64,000 bases of DNA from an uncultured Lachnospiraceae bacterium (GCA_945919795.1 CAMEJJ010000009.1:1-64000), one strand, 5' to 3'; positions 35,578 through 45,954 are shown, counted from the first letter of the stretch. Notes: generated by a model from the sequence alone, not told the origin. Numbers and translations: made by a program.

Positions 35578-36714
35578 ATGCCGAAAAACTTTGTACTGGC
35601 AGTTTCCGATTTAATCTTTTTTCACATGAAAGAAGTTCCTACCACGGAAACCTTCGACCTTTTAAAGCAAAGCGCAAAAAAGAATTCAAAAATCATTTTG
35701 TGTACCGATCATTCCATAAAAGAGCATATAGTTCAAACAGATCTATCTTTTATTCACGATATCTGGCTGATGCCACAGTCTGATACGGAATTATTGTTCC
35801 GTTTTCAAAAGCTCCAAAATGAAATAAAAACTGAAAAAGACTACTGGCTGACCAAAAACTATTTAGATACCACCATCAACAGCGTTCCTCACTTAATCTG
35901 GTACAAGAACAAAGTCGGTGCCCACTTAAAGGTAAACGAAAGCTTTTGTCAAACAGTCAATAAAACCATGGAACAGATAGAAGGACGTGGACACTACTAT
36001 ATTTGGGATATCGCGCCGGACGAATATGCCAAAGGTGAATTTATCTGTATGGAATCAGAATTTGAAGTCATGCAGAAACAGGAAACCTGCATTTTTGACG
36101 AGACGGTAAAAGTCGGTAACGAATACAGAAAATTTAAAACCTATAAATCACCGCTCTTTGATATTGATGGAACTGTTATGGGGACGGTTGGTATTGCTAA
36201 CGACATCACGCAGGAGTTGCGATACAAAGAAGAAATCGCCCAACGTGCCAATACCGATTTCTTAACAGGCTTATACAACAGGCGCTACGTCTACCAGTAT
36301 GTAGACAATAAGCCGGAGCAAACTCCCATTACTATTTTTTATCTGGATTTGGACAATTTTAAAACCGTCAACGATACCTACGGTCACAAAGAAGGGGATC
36401 ACGCACTACTTTTAACCAAAGATATTTTGTATCAGCATGCAAGCGGATCACTCATTGCCCGCATCGGCGGCGATGAATTTCTGATTATTGAAACCAAGGA
36501 GTATTCCGATGAAGATTTAGAGAATAAACGCAAATGGCTGGAAGAACAAATTACCAAAGCCTACCGTGAATTTCCGATTTTTGACAAATTGTCTGTCAGC
36601 ATCGGATGCGCACATGCACCTAAAGTCACCGGCATATTAGATTCTCTGATTTTACAGGCAGATGCCATGATGTATCATGATAAAAAGAGCAAAAAAGCTG
36701 GCCAGGACAAATAG
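35578..36714 (+). CDS. PAS-GGDEF diguanylate cyclase, N-terminally split
   Basis: 378 residues. Residues 1-85 resemble the rest of a response-receiver-like fold, 95-215 are a PAS domain (TINSVPHLIWYKNKVG), and 235-375 a GGDEF domain with catalytic motif RIGGDEFLI and DLDNFKTVNDTYGHKEGD. It would make cyclic-di-GMP from GTP. This frame has no ribosome site of its own; translation would need reinitiation after the TAA seven bases earlier, or readthrough. No EAL domain is present. Activity in this strain is therefore uncertain. Confidence 0.85.
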   Translation: MPKNFVLAVSDLIFFHMKEVPTTETFDLLKQSAKKNSKIILCTDHSIKEHIVQTDLSFIHDIWLMPQSDTELLFRFQKLQNEIKTEKDYWLTKNYLDTTINSVPHLIWYKNKVGAHLKVNESFCQTVNKTMEQIEGRGHYYIWDIAPDEYAKGEFICMESEFEVMQKQETCIFDETVKVGNEYRKFKTYKSPLFDIDGTVMGTVGIANDITQELRYKEEIAQRANTDFLTGLYNRRYVYQYVDNKPEQTPITIFYLDLDNFKTVNDTYGHKEGDHALLLTKDILYQHASGSLIARIGGDEFLIIETKEYSDEDLENKRKWLEEQITKAYREFPIFDKLSVSIGCAHAPKVTGILDSLILQADAMMYHDKKSKKAGQDK

Positions 36715-36750
36715 GAAAATCCATAATACAATAAATAACAAAAGAGTCGC

Positions 36751-36825
36751 TGCAATATGTGCCATGTCAACAAACAGATAGGCGCCTACAGAATGCGCTA
36801 TTTCTCCGAATTTTTCAAAATCTAT
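36751..36825 (-). pseudogene. glyA: glyA remnant, 25 codons
   Basis: Minus-strand translation gives a segment matching serine hydroxymethyltransferase around its catalytic-site Asp: IDFEKFGEIAHSVG followed by AYLFVDMAHIA. In intact GlyA the next residues are glycine-rich; here the frame leaves homology at 36750. There is no start codon and nothing of the first about 170 or last about 200 residues. It directly follows the glycine riboswitch, a known regulator of glyA and glycine genes. It is a deletion fossil. Confidence 0.8.
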
Positions 36826-36914
36826 GGCTCTCCAGAGTTCCGTCCAAAACCGGTCCTTTTGCCTGAGAGTTTCTGCATCCCCTTCGGCTCTGTCTCAAAA
36901 CAGTCTCTCCCGAT
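36826..36914 (-). promoter_or_regulatory. glycine riboswitch aptamer, orphaned
   Basis: The minus strand shows the conserved glycine-aptamer blocks in order: GGGAGAGAC, GAGCCGAAGGGG, CTCTCAGGCAAAAGGAC and ACTCTGGAGAGCC. One aptamer is visible. The downstream DNA is the glyA remnant and then the antisense of the diguanylate cyclase end, so no intact gene is left to control. Confidence 0.88.
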
Positions 36915-36944
36915 TTCATCATACGGAGCTTTTATAAAAAGAAA

Positions 36945-36973
36945 AGGACGTTCTGCCATTCGCAAAACGTCCT
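36945..36973. terminator. bidirectional terminator hairpin
   Basis: AGGACGTTCTGC and GCAAAACGTCCT pair around a short loop, with a T-run on the plus strand (TTTTTT) and a T-rich tract on the minus strand. It may serve the diguanylate cyclase and gdhA. Confidence 0.7.
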
Positions 36974-36984
36974 CGTTTTTTGAT

Positions 36985-37013
36985 ATTATATCGGCAACCC
37001 AATCGATTGTCAA
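36985..37013 (-). promoter_or_regulatory. perfect promoter upstream of the orphan riboswitch
   Basis: TTGACA (37013-37008), 17-bp spacer, TATAAT (36990-36985) on the minus strand. It is probably the old glyA promoter; a hairpin lies only a few bases after the expected start. Confidence 0.8.
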
Positions 37014-37051
37014 ATGTTTTTTCCAAAAATTTACAAGACTGTGTTTACTAA

Positions 37052-38413
<1,362 letters not shown>

Positions 38414-38475
38414 TCATGTCCTCCTTTAGTTAAAAATATAATATACAGAGCTGGTACGCCTTTGCACCTTTTTTC

Positions 38476-38552
38476 ATTATAATGGAATGCCTCTGTTTAG
38501 GCAAGAAAAATTTTAGCACACTAACGTGAAAAATTTCAGCACACTAACGCAA
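38476..38552 (-). promoter_or_regulatory. gdhA promoter with two 21-bp direct repeats upstream
   Basis: TTGCCT (38504-38499), 17-bp spacer, TATAAT (38481-38476) on the minus strand. Immediately upstream lie two copies of GTTAGTGTGCTRAAATTTTTC, about 23 bp apart, a good position for an activator or repressor. Confidence 0.65.
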
Positions 38553-38572
38553 GAAAATAATTACACAATTTT

Positions 38573-39550
38573 TTATTCAAAAGGATATTTTAAATCAATC
38601 TGTTTGCGGATTTCATCCATTTGTTTCATAATCAGCATCGTGGTTTCATGCGGCATTTCCGAGCACTCTTTTTTGTGCCATTTGATTGCTTTTTTACATG
38701 CTTCGATTTCATATTCATAGCCGGTAATCTGCTTCGGTGCTTTTTTAAACAGTTTCTTTTTATAATCCTTATCAAAAACGGTAATCGATTCATAATTATT
38801 GATATTTTCAATAATCATAACGCCCTCCGTTCCCTGAATGATTCCCTTCCTGTCTCCTACCGTCTGCATGGAAGTATTTAACACCGCCATGGAACCGTCT
38901 TTATACCGGATGGTAATGCTGTCATGTGCATCCACACCTTCTTTGGTCATGACTGCCACTGCATGAATATCATCCACCTCAGAAGACTTAAACAAATCAG
39001 CAAACGTCAGGGCATAAACTCCGACATCCAACAACGCACCTCCTGCTAAATCCGCCTTAATCAGACGTTCTTTGGTAAGCATGGGATAAGATAAATTAGC
39101 CATAATCATCTTTGGTGTACCGATTACTCCATCTTTTAACAGCTTTTTGATGGTGTCAGCCATAGGCATATAACGAACCCACATGGCTTCTGTGATAAAT
39201 ACACCTTTTTTCTTAGCATATGAGAGCAATTCTTCCGCTTCTTTGGCATTTACACAAAACGGCTTTTCCACCAGTACCGGTTTTCCGGCATCGATACACA
39301 TTTTTGCATGCTCAAAATGAAACGGATGCGGTGTTGCTATATATACCAGTTCCACGGCCGGATCCGATAGCATGTCTTCATAACTGCCATAGGGTCTTGT
39401 CACGTGGTGGATGGATGCAAATTCCATAGCCTTATCCATGTTTCTGGATGCAACAGCATACATTTCCGCCCCCCTCATACGTGAAACAGTGTCAGCCATA
39501 ATAGCTGCAATTTTACCCGCACCAATGATGCCAACTTTTATTTTTGCCAT
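38573..39550 (-). CDS. Gfo/Idh/MocA-family oxidoreductase
   Basis: 325 residues. N-terminal Rossmann fold GIIGAGKIAAIMAD, then the conserved VEKPFCVNAKEAEEL near 94 with the catalytic lysine, and the C-terminal beta sheet domain with ALLDVGVYALTF near 178. Such enzymes oxidise or reduce sugars, inositols or their derivatives with NAD(P). The substrate is not predictable; no sugar gene is adjacent. Confidence 0.92.
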   Translation of the reverse strand: MAKIKVGIIGAGKIAAIMADTVSRMRGAEMYAVASRNMDKAMEFASIHHVTRPYGSYEDMLSDPAVELVYIATPHPFHFEHAKMCIDAGKPVLVEKPFCVNAKEAEELLSYAKKKGVFITEAMWVRYMPMADTIKKLLKDGVIGTPKMIMANLSYPMLTKERLIKADLAGGALLDVGVYALTFADLFKSSEVDDIHAVAVMTKEGVDAHDSITIRYKDGSMAVLNTSMQTVGDRKGIIQGTEGVMIIENINNYESITVFDKDYKKKLFKKAPKQITGYEYEIEACKKAIKWHKKECSEMPHETTMLIMKQMDEIRKQIDLKYPFE

Positions 39551-39633
39551 ATGATTTACCTCGCTTTTTCACATTATTTTTCACTTGCTTTTATTCATTT
39601 TTTATAAGTTTTCTTTATTTTAGCAAAGAAAAA

Positions 39634-39662
39634 AGCTATTGCAAAGTATTTTTGCAATAGCC
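39634..39662 (-). terminator. terminator after the SH3 lipoprotein
   Basis: GCTATTGCAAA and TTTGCAATAGC pair, followed on the minus strand by a run of six T residues. Confidence 0.85.
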
Positions 39663-39682
39663 GTTTTCACATAATTTTTATC

Positions 39683-40963
39683 TTATTTTACATCAACATA
39701 ATCTGCTTTTACATAACCAACCTTGCCGTTGTAATCAATCTTACACCAACCGTTTGCATTTTCGTAGAGATTATAGGTTTCACCAAGATAAATGGTTCCA
39801 AGATATTCACCATCTTCACTAGCAGAAGCACGAACCCTTACACTTTCTTTGGGTGTAATTTTTCCTGATGCCGTTCCGGTTGTCTCCTGTGTTGTAGCTG
39901 TCTCTGTTGTGGTTTCTGTTGTGGTTTCAGCAGGTGTTTCTGTTGTAGCCGTATTATCTACAGGTGTCTCTGTTGTAGTTTCAGCAGGTGTATTTGACTG
40001 CAGATAATCTGACTTAATATAACCTTCCTGACCATTATAATCTACCTTACTCCAACCATTTTCTCTTACTTCATATCTGGTCAATGTAGTACCGGCTTCA
40101 ACCTGTCCGAGACGATCTGCATTCTCACTGTCAGATACACGGACATTTACTTTATCGGTTGTGGTTACCGTTTCATTTACTGTTGATACGGAAGAGGTCT
40201 GTGCCACCTCTTCTTCTGCCGCACTTACAGCAGCTTCAGCCTGTCTAGCAGCAACAGCCGCATCCAATTTGGCATCAATGCCTTCCATATAGCTGTTTAA
40301 TGCAGCATCTGAAGCAATTGCATCAGAGAAAGCTGCCTGTACCAGACTGTAATAATTTGCAATCTTTTCACTCGATACAACTCCCTGTACATAAGAAAGA
40401 GTTGCTTCATCTACATTACTGTCAATGCATAAACTTCCGGATTCATCCGTTCTTACATAGGTTGCCTGTAAACCGGGGGCCTTTGTATCAATTCCGACAA
40501 ATTTTGTTTCACTGTAAATTAATACAATGTATTCTCCGGGATTTGCACCTGCCTCATCATAAATCAAAATATTGTCATAGGCTTCAATATCAGCTGATTT
40601 TGTTTCCAATCTGATTTTTTCTTCTTCGGAAACATCCTTTTTTACAGAAGCTACGGTTGCAGAATCACCATCTCTTAATGCATTATAATACAATGTAATC
40701 AAATTGATGATTTCCTGATTAGTCGTTGTTTCCATTCCCTCCGGTGGAGTTACAATGGCAGCTTCCACAGACATGGTTACGTCTCCATTTCCACTAGTTG
40801 TGCCGTCTGTTGTTTTTTCCTTATCTTTATCTTTATCTTTACCACAGCCTGTACATACAACTGCAAGACTCATGAAAGCAACTAACAGCATCATTTTTGA
40901 AAAAAGTTTAGCATTTTTTATTTTCCCCATTCCCAACACAGAAGCATGAGATGTTTTTGTCAT
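39683..40963 (-). CDS. lipoprotein with two bacterial SH3 domains
   Basis: About 426 residues from the ATG at 40963; the longer frame would run through a tRNA gene. A signal peptide (LFSKMMLLVAFMSLAVV) ends in CTGC, a lipobox-like site, then a KDKDKDKEK spacer. Residues about 75-240 form a globular domain of unknown type. Two SH3b domains follow, VNVRVSDSENADRLG and SVRVRASASEDGEYLG, joined by a Thr/Glu/Pro-rich linker of about 45 residues. SH3b domains bind peptidoglycan, so the protein probably sits on the outer face of the membrane holding the wall. Confidence 0.88.
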   Translation of the reverse strand: MTKTSHASVLGMGKIKNAKLFSKMMLLVAFMSLAVVCTGCGKDKDKDKEKTTDGTTSGNGDVTMSVEAAIVTPPEGMETTTNQEIINLITLYYNALRDGDSATVASVKKDVSEEEKIRLETKSADIEAYDNILIYDEAGANPGEYIVLIYSETKFVGIDTKAPGLQATYVRTDESGSLCIDSNVDEATLSYVQGVVSSEKIANYYSLVQAAFSDAIASDAALNSYMEGIDAKLDAAVAARQAEAAVSAAEEEVAQTSSVSTVNETVTTTDKVNVRVSDSENADRLGQVEAGTTLTRYEVRENGWSKVDYNGQEGYIKSDYLQSNTPAETTTETPVDNTATTETPAETTTETTTETATTQETTGTASGKITPKESVRVRASASEDGEYLGTIYLGETYNLYENANGWCKIDYNGKVGYVKADYVDVK

Positions 40964-41004
40964 AATATACGTCCTTCCTTTGTCTTTTAAATTTATAATA
41001 CTAG

Positions 41005-41076
41005 CGTACCCGAGAGGAATCGAACCCCCATCGGCTGAACCGGAATCAGCTGTTTTATCCGTTAAACTACGGGTAC
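41005..41076 (-). tRNA. tRNA-Arg (anticodon CCG)
   Basis: 72 bases fold into a full cloverleaf: acceptor GTACCCG/CGGGTAC, D arm GTTT/AAAC, anticodon arm GCTGA-TTCCGGT-TCAGC with anticodon CCG, and a T arm with TTCGATT. No CCA is encoded. Confidence 0.95.
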
Positions 41077-41146
41077 CCAAATATTACAAAATTGTTACAA
41101 CTCGTTTATAATATCATAAATCCCATAGTTTGACAAGTTTTGAAGT

Positions 41147-42085
41147 TTATAAACTTAACGACGGAATCATCAATTTTTCGGTAGAACGATTATAATAGTA
41201 AAGATGATCGGATAAAACTTCCTCATCCGCTACCTGATCTTTATTGATTTCTTTAATCATTTCATTCATTTCATCAAATTGTTCTTTTCCATTGACCGGC
41301 AATACAATGACCTCATGTATACTGCTTGGCAAAATAATCAAATCCGACTGAAAACGTTTACTGATTTCTTTTAAAACCCCGGGGTAATACAATACCGATG
41401 CCCCAAAGTAATTCTGTTCATTGCTCAACACATACATAGGAATTTCATCCTGCATCTTTGTCATTTCATTTTGAATATCATCTGTTTCAATGCCTTTCTG
41501 ATTTAGCATTTCAATCAAAATCTCCTGTATACTCCGGAATTTTTCCGGCATTTTTTCCACACTGTTTTTTAAGGCTAACTGATGCAGCTGCTCTTTTTTT
41601 ACTCCCCACATTTCCAAATGTTCATTTTCAATCTGCACCGATCCGTTTCCATAACCAAAATCTTCCTGTTTCATATAAACAAAATAAGTTACTGCAAAAT
41701 CTAAAAACGAAAGATGCGGAATTTGCTCTAACCGCTTTTTATTCGCCTCATATGAAACTAATTTTATCATGATGTGATCTTTAGCTTTTTCAAAATCCAG
41801 AAAACACTCAAGATTAATCTGCGGATGATCATATTTTTCAAATAGAATAAATATTTGTTCTAAAACAGTCTCTAATTCCGTTCCCTCAAGATAATCGTTA
41901 TAAAAATCTTCCAATCTCAGATTCGGTGACACATTACAATCTTGTCTGACGATGGAAATCGCTTTATAAGAAACATTATTATTTTTGACGGTATCATGTA
42001 TGTCAATTCTGACATTTTCTCCCATCTTTTTCTCCATATCGGATTTAACTACATTTACAAACTCCATAAAATTTAATTTTTCCAT
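41147..42085 (-). CDS. DUF5688 family protein
   Basis: 312 residues, acidic, no signal peptide or membrane helix. The start MEKLNFMEFVNVVKSDME, the central PMYVLSNEQNYFGASVLYYP and the C-terminal IILPSSIHEVIVLP are the recurring features of DUF5688 proteins, which occur widely in Lachnospiraceae, often in many copies. The function is unknown. It lies alone between tRNA-Arg and efp. Confidence 0.85.
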   Translation of the reverse strand: MEKLNFMEFVNVVKSDMEKKMGENVRIDIHDTVKNNNVSYKAISIVRQDCNVSPNLRLEDFYNDYLEGTELETVLEQIFILFEKYDHPQINLECFLDFEKAKDHIMIKLVSYEANKKRLEQIPHLSFLDFAVTYFVYMKQEDFGYGNGSVQIENEHLEMWGVKKEQLHQLALKNSVEKMPEKFRSIQEILIEMLNQKGIETDDIQNEMTKMQDEIPMYVLSNEQNYFGASVLYYPGVLKEISKRFQSDLIILPSSIHEVIVLPVNGKEQFDEMNEMIKEINKDQVADEEVLSDHLYYYNRSTEKLMIPSLSL

Positions 42086-42158
42086 GATTTTTTCCTTTCG
42101 ATTTGACTTTAGATATCAGGTTTCCCTGAAAATTGATGTGATACTTTTGAACTAAAAA

Positions 42159-42187
42159 AGGCAATAGAATCATTCATTCTATTGCCT
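42159..42187 (-). terminator. terminator after efp
   Basis: AGGCAATAGAAT pairs perfectly with ATTCTATTGCCT, followed on the minus strand by six T residues. Confidence 0.9.
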
Positions 42188-42224
42188 AAAGCTTTTGATA
42201 TGAAAATACAGTAAATCCTAAATT

Positions 42225-42782
42225 TTAAACACGTGATAAATATTCACCTGTACGTGTATCAATTTTGATTACTTCACCCTGATTTACAAAAAGAGGAACC
42301 TTAACCTGTGCACCTGTTTCTACAATAGCGGGTTTGGTAGCTCCGGTTGCTGTATCGCCTTTGAAACCGGGCTCTGTTTCTGTAATCTCTAATTCTACAA
42401 ACAACGGAGGCTCAACAGCGAATACATTACCATTGTGAGAACATACTTTAACCATCTCATTTTCTTTTACAAATTTCATTGCATCGCCAACTTCTTCTTT
42501 GCTTAATGAAATCTGATCATAAGTCTCAGTATCCATGAAGTTGTATAAATCTCCGTCTGCATATAAATACTGCATATCTTTTCTATCAATACGTGCCGCC
42601 GGGAATTTTTCAGTAGGACGGAAAGATGTTTCTACAACACCACCGTTTTTAATGTCTTTGAGCTTGGTACGTACAAAAGCTGCACCTTTACCGGGTTTTA
42701 CGTGCTGGAACTCAATGACCTGGCATACCTTGTTATCATACTCAATGGTCATACCATTTCTGAAATCACCTGCTGTAATCAT
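42225..42782 (-). CDS. efp: elongation factor P
   Basis: 185 residues, three beta-barrel domains. The start [16 protein letters not shown] and the loop [14 protein letters not shown] near 28-40 are canonical; the lysine at position 32 (PGKG) is the tip residue that in some bacteria is modified. The C-terminal motif TGEYLSRV is typical. It rescues ribosomes stalled at polyproline. Usual length. A short gap separates it from aroQ upstream. Confidence 0.96.
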   Translation of the reverse strand: MITAGDFRNGMTIEYDNKVCQVIEFQHVKPGKGAAFVRTKLKDIKNGGVVETSFRPTEKFPAARIDRKDMQYLYADGDLYNFMDTETYDQISLSKEEVGDAMKFVKENEMVKVCSHNGNVFAVEPPLFVELEITETEPGFKGDTATGATKPAIVETGAQVKVPLFVNQGEVIKIDTRTGEYLSRV

Positions 42783-42859
42783 GATTATATCCTCCTAGAT
42801 TTCCACATTATTTTTCACGTCATAATTCTCTACTAGTTTATACTAAAAAAAAACTATTT

Positions 42860-43297
42860 TCAACTGTTTTTTGCAATCACATAATCGATGGCTTCCAGAT
42901 AGCCTTCCAGACCGTGACCGTAAATCTGATAATCACAGGCAGCCTTGGTAACGGATACCTTTCGAAAATCCTCTCTCTTTGTAATATCGGAAATATGAAT
43001 TTCCACTTTTGGCATGGTTGTAACAGAAGCCAATGCATCATGAATGGCATAGCTGTAATGTGTAAAAGCTCCCGGATTAATTACGATTCCCTCGGTTCCG
43101 TCAAAATAAGCATCCTGAATCCGGTCAATGATAGCACCTTCATGATTACTCTGAAACACTTCAATTTTACAATGGCACTCTTCGCCTTTTTTCGAAATCA
43201 TCTCAAGTAATCCATTGTAATCGACAGTTCCGTAAATTCCTTTTTCACGAATCCCCAAAAAATTGAGATTGGGTCCGTTAATGACTAAAATATTCAT
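42860..43297 (-). CDS. aroQ: 3-dehydroquinate dehydratase, type II
   Basis: 145 residues from the ATG at 43297, with GGGAG upstream (a GTG at 43309 is rejected). Motifs INGPNLNFLGIREKGIYG with the catalytic tyrosine near 24, the substrate loop INPGAFTHYSYAIHDAL near 75, and VEIHISDITKREDFR near 98. It converts dehydroquinate to dehydroshikimate. Part of the shikimate set with aroK and aroE just upstream. Confidence 0.96.
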   Translation of the reverse strand: MNILVINGPNLNFLGIREKGIYGTVDYNGLLEMISKKGEECHCKIEVFQSNHEGAIIDRIQDAYFDGTEGIVINPGAFTHYSYAIHDALASVTTMPKVEIHISDITKREDFRKVSVTKAACDYQIYGHGLEGYLEAIDYVIAKNS

Positions 43298-43524
43298 CTG
43301 TTCTCCCACCTTGCATTATATCTTATAGTTTATTTTCACACATAAAACTCTTCATTTATATTTATACAGAATTTATGTTATACAGAATTTTATACAGATT
43401 TTTATTATTTTTGTTTATACATCATAATGCACAGAATTCTGTATGTTCGAATTAAATGCATTATTTTGCATCAATTACCAAAAGCAATCTGCGCTTTCCT
43501 TCATCACCCACATTTATCCAATAT

Positions 43525-44043
43525 TCATTCATCTTTATGTATAATTTCCTGAATCTCACTTAGAATTTCTTCAAAGCCCTTCCCATCCACGTCAATAACC
43601 GATGTAGCGGCTTTCTCATAAATAGGACCGCGAAACGCAATCATTTCTTTTATTTTTTCCTGTGGATTATCACCGCGTAATAATGGTCTGGTCGTATCAT
43701 TTTTCAATCGCCCGTATATGGTGTCCGGTTTTGCCCGCAAATAAATGACTTCTCCCAAATCTCTTAACAATGCCCTATTTTCTTCCTTTATTGGTAGCCC
43801 ACCACCAACGGAAATAATATACCTGCTTTGATATTCTGCAATTTCTTTTAAAATATCCGTCTCCATCTGACGGAATACCGCTTCTCCCTCACTATCAAAG
43901 ATTTCGGCAACGCTTTTCTTATTCTTTTGTTCAATCATTTTATCGGTATCCAACATCCCAACTCTCTCCTTATAGGAGAGTTTTATTCCTAATGTTGTTT
44001 TTCCGCAGCCCATATATCCGATTAGTATAATATTATTCTTCAA
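43525..44043 (-). CDS. aroK: shikimate kinase
   Basis: 172 residues. P-loop LIGYMGCGKTTLG near 7, shikimate-binding DTDKMIEQ near 32 and GGGLPIKEENR near 78, and the lid arginine near RPLL. It phosphorylates shikimate. The start is probably TTG at 44043, inside the aroE end (11-bp overlap), so translation is coupled. The protein starts MKNNIILIGYMG. Confidence 0.94.
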   Translation of the reverse strand: MKNNIILIGYMGCGKTTLGIKLSYKERVGMLDTDKMIEQKNKKSVAEIFDSEGEAVFRQMETDILKEIAEYQSRYIISVGGGLPIKEENRALLRDLGEVIYLRAKPDTIYGRLKNDTTRPLLRGDNPQEKIKEMIAFRGPIYEKAATSVIDVDGKGFEEILSEIQEIIHKDE

Positions 44044-44926
44044 CTTTTGTTTTTTCCTTCATTAGTTTATAGATCTCGTCACAAAGTCCATCATCGATAT
44101 GTACTCCGTTCCATAATTCATAGGCATCAATTCCCTGATACAGTAACATTCCCAATCCGTTACAGACCTTCACCCCGACATTTTTACATAATTTCATAAA
44201 TTTCGTTTCAGCCGGTTTATATATTATGTCAACTGCCGCATCCAGTTTTTCATAAAATAACGCATCTTCAATAACCGCAGAATCACAGTCCGGATACAAT
44301 CCAACACTGGTTGACTGAATACATAGATACTTTTTATCCGGCAAAGACGGATATTCATCAAGTCTGGCAGCCTTTACAACATCTGTCTGCATCGTGCGAT
44401 TAACTTCATCTGCCAGTGCCTGCGCTTTATCAAGGGAACGATTTAAGATATAAACACTTTTTGCCTTTTGAAAAACCAGTAAAAAGGCGATGGCTCTGGA
44501 CGCTCCACCGGCGCCGAGCAAAATAACATCACGATCCGCAATGGCAATGTTTTCCTTTTCCATGGCTCTTTTCAAACCTGTCATATCCGTATTGTAGCCC
44601 TTATAGCCACCATCCACACGAACCAATGTATTGACAGCACCGATTTTCTCTGCCAAAGGATCCAGTTCCTTCAGATATGGAATAACCGCACTCTTATGCG
44701 GAACCGTTACATTCAATCCTTTTATGTTTAAAGCATATGCACCTTTTATTGCATCTTCTACCCGGTCGCGCTCTACATGAAACGGCACATACACCAGGTT
44801 ATCTCCCTGTTTATTTGCAACAGTATTGTGAATAAGCGGTGACAGGGTATGTTCAACGGGACAACCGATTAATCCGCATATTTTTGTCTTTCCATCAATT
44901 TCTATCATCTTTTTTGTCTTTCTCAT
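44033..44926 (-). CDS. aroE: shikimate dehydrogenase
   Basis: 297 residues. Shikimate-site motifs CPVEHTLSPLIHN near 22 and NVTVPHKSAVIPYL near 72 with the catalytic lysine, NADP fold LLGAGGASRAIAFLL near 137, and DIIYKPAETKF near 235. It reduces dehydroshikimate with NADPH. A second ATG at codon 7 is a possible start. It is between yqeG (8-bp gap) and aroK. Confidence 0.95.
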   Translation of the reverse strand: MRKTKKMIEIDGKTKICGLIGCPVEHTLSPLIHNTVANKQGDNLVYVPFHVERDRVEDAIKGAYALNIKGLNVTVPHKSAVIPYLKELDPLAEKIGAVNTLVRVDGGYKGYNTDMTGLKRAMEKENIAIADRDVILLGAGGASRAIAFLLVFQKAKSVYILNRSLDKAQALADEVNRTMQTDVVKAARLDEYPSLPDKKYLCIQSTSVGLYPDCDSAVIEDALFYEKLDAAVDIIYKPAETKFMKLCKNVGVKVCNGLGMLLYQGIDAYELWNGVHIDDGLCDEIYKLMKEKTKVEE

Positions 44927-44934
44927 TTACTTTC

Positions 44935-45459
44935 TCATTTATTTATCACATTGTCCTCTTTTGCCAATGTTTTCTTATAAAAATGTAAAACAATTCTTTC
45001 CAGATATCTTTTCAATACAATTTGTATTTCTTCTTTTTTATCAATGGGCTTCACCAAAATGCTGAATATCCCGCATCTTTTTGCGCCCCAAACATCCGTA
45101 AAAAGCTGATCTCCGATAAAAACGGTTGTCTTCTCATCCGTCCCCATCATTTCCATTGCGCGCCGATATCCTTTTTTAGAAGGTTTTCCGGCTTTATAAA
45201 TATAGGAAGCACCTTCTACCTTATCACAAAACATTTTCACACGCGGTTCTTTGTTGTTGGATAAGAGCATCATGGAAAATCCAATGGTATGCAGTCTGTG
45301 AAATAGCTCAATCGCTCTCTCATCAGCCGGAGCTCCGTGCTCTACCAATGTATTGTCGATATCAAAAATCAAAGCACGTATTCCTCTCTCATACAACGCT
45401 TCAAAATCAATATCATAGGTTGAATCTATCCAAACATCCGGATAAAAAGTCTGAAACAT
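44935..45459 (-). CDS. YqeG-type HAD phosphatase
   Basis: 174 residues from the ATG at 45459, with AAAGGAG six bases upstream. HAD motif I FDIDNTLVEHG near 33, motif II MLLSNNKE near 68, and motif III/IV region VFIGDQLFTDVWGAKRCG near 122. Class IIIA HAD phosphatase. In Gram-positives it usually precedes yqeH or aro genes; here it leads aroE-aroK. Substrate not established; phosphatidylglycerol phosphate has been suggested for relatives. Confidence 0.9.
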   Translation of the reverse strand: MFQTFYPDVWIDSTYDIDFEALYERGIRALIFDIDNTLVEHGAPADERAIELFHRLHTIGFSMMLLSNNKEPRVKMFCDKVEGASYIYKAGKPSKKGYRRAMEMMGTDEKTTVFIGDQLFTDVWGAKRCGIFSILVKPIDKKEEIQIVLKRYLERIVLHFYKKTLAKEDNVINK

Positions 45460-45490
45460 AGGTACTCCTTTTTCGTCCACTCCAAATAAA

Positions 45491-45523
45491 AAGCCCGGAA
45501 ACCAAGTGGTCGGTCCTCCGAGC
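45491..45523 (-). terminator. terminator upstream of yqeG
   Basis: AGCTCGGAGGACC and GGTTTCCGGGCT pair on the minus strand and a T5 run follows. It ends the upstream 131-aa gene. Confidence 0.75.
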
Positions 45524-45558
45524 TAATCATAACAAATATTTACAAAAATGGAAACTGC

Positions 45559-45954
45559 TTATTTCATAATCACGATACCGTCGCCTGCCAGACCTTCTTT
45601 CGCAGAATTTACATTGGAAATATCTCCTACAAAGTAACGATACTGATCAAGAATACTGTCTTTTTTCATATCAGAAAGTACCTGATCTACATCAAGTAAA
45701 GAAAGATCACTGTCTTTTCCGATATAATCGTATGTATCACCGGCATTGAAGTTTAACGATATATTTTCTAAATCAGAAACACGAGAACGAGTATCCTGGA
45801 TTTGTCCGGTCTCCTGAGAAGCTTGTACTACAGGCAACTGTTCTTCCTGTTGCTTTTTTAATGCATCCTGTGCTTTTACAGTCTCCACATCTACCTGTTT
45901 AATAGGTTGAATAGGATAGCTTTGATAAAAACCTCCGATTTTTCCGATACCCAT
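45559..45954 (-). CDS. 131-aa protein of unknown function
   Basis: ATG at 45954 with AAAGGTGGTGAG upstream; a TTG at 45981 would add nine codons but has no ribosome site. The start MGIGKIGGFYQSYPIQPI suggests an exposed, disordered N-terminus. A Gln/Glu-rich helical part (KKQQEEQLP) follows, and the C-terminal half (DYIGKDSDLSLLDVDQ, then YRYFVGDI) appears globular. No signal peptide. I recognise no named domain; similar short proteins occur in Lachnospiraceae. Confidence 0.65.
   Translation of the reverse strand: MGIGKIGGFYQSYPIQPIKQVDVETVKAQDALKKQQEEQLPVVQASQETGQIQDTRSRVSDLENISLNFNAGDTYDYIGKDSDLSLLDVDQVLSDMKKDSILDQYRYFVGDISNVNSAKEGLAGDGIVIMK

Noticed and set aside
40964-41080. N-terminal extension of the SH3 lipoprotein
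   Set aside because: It is a translation of the tRNA-Arg gene; the signal peptide begins after the ATG at 40963.
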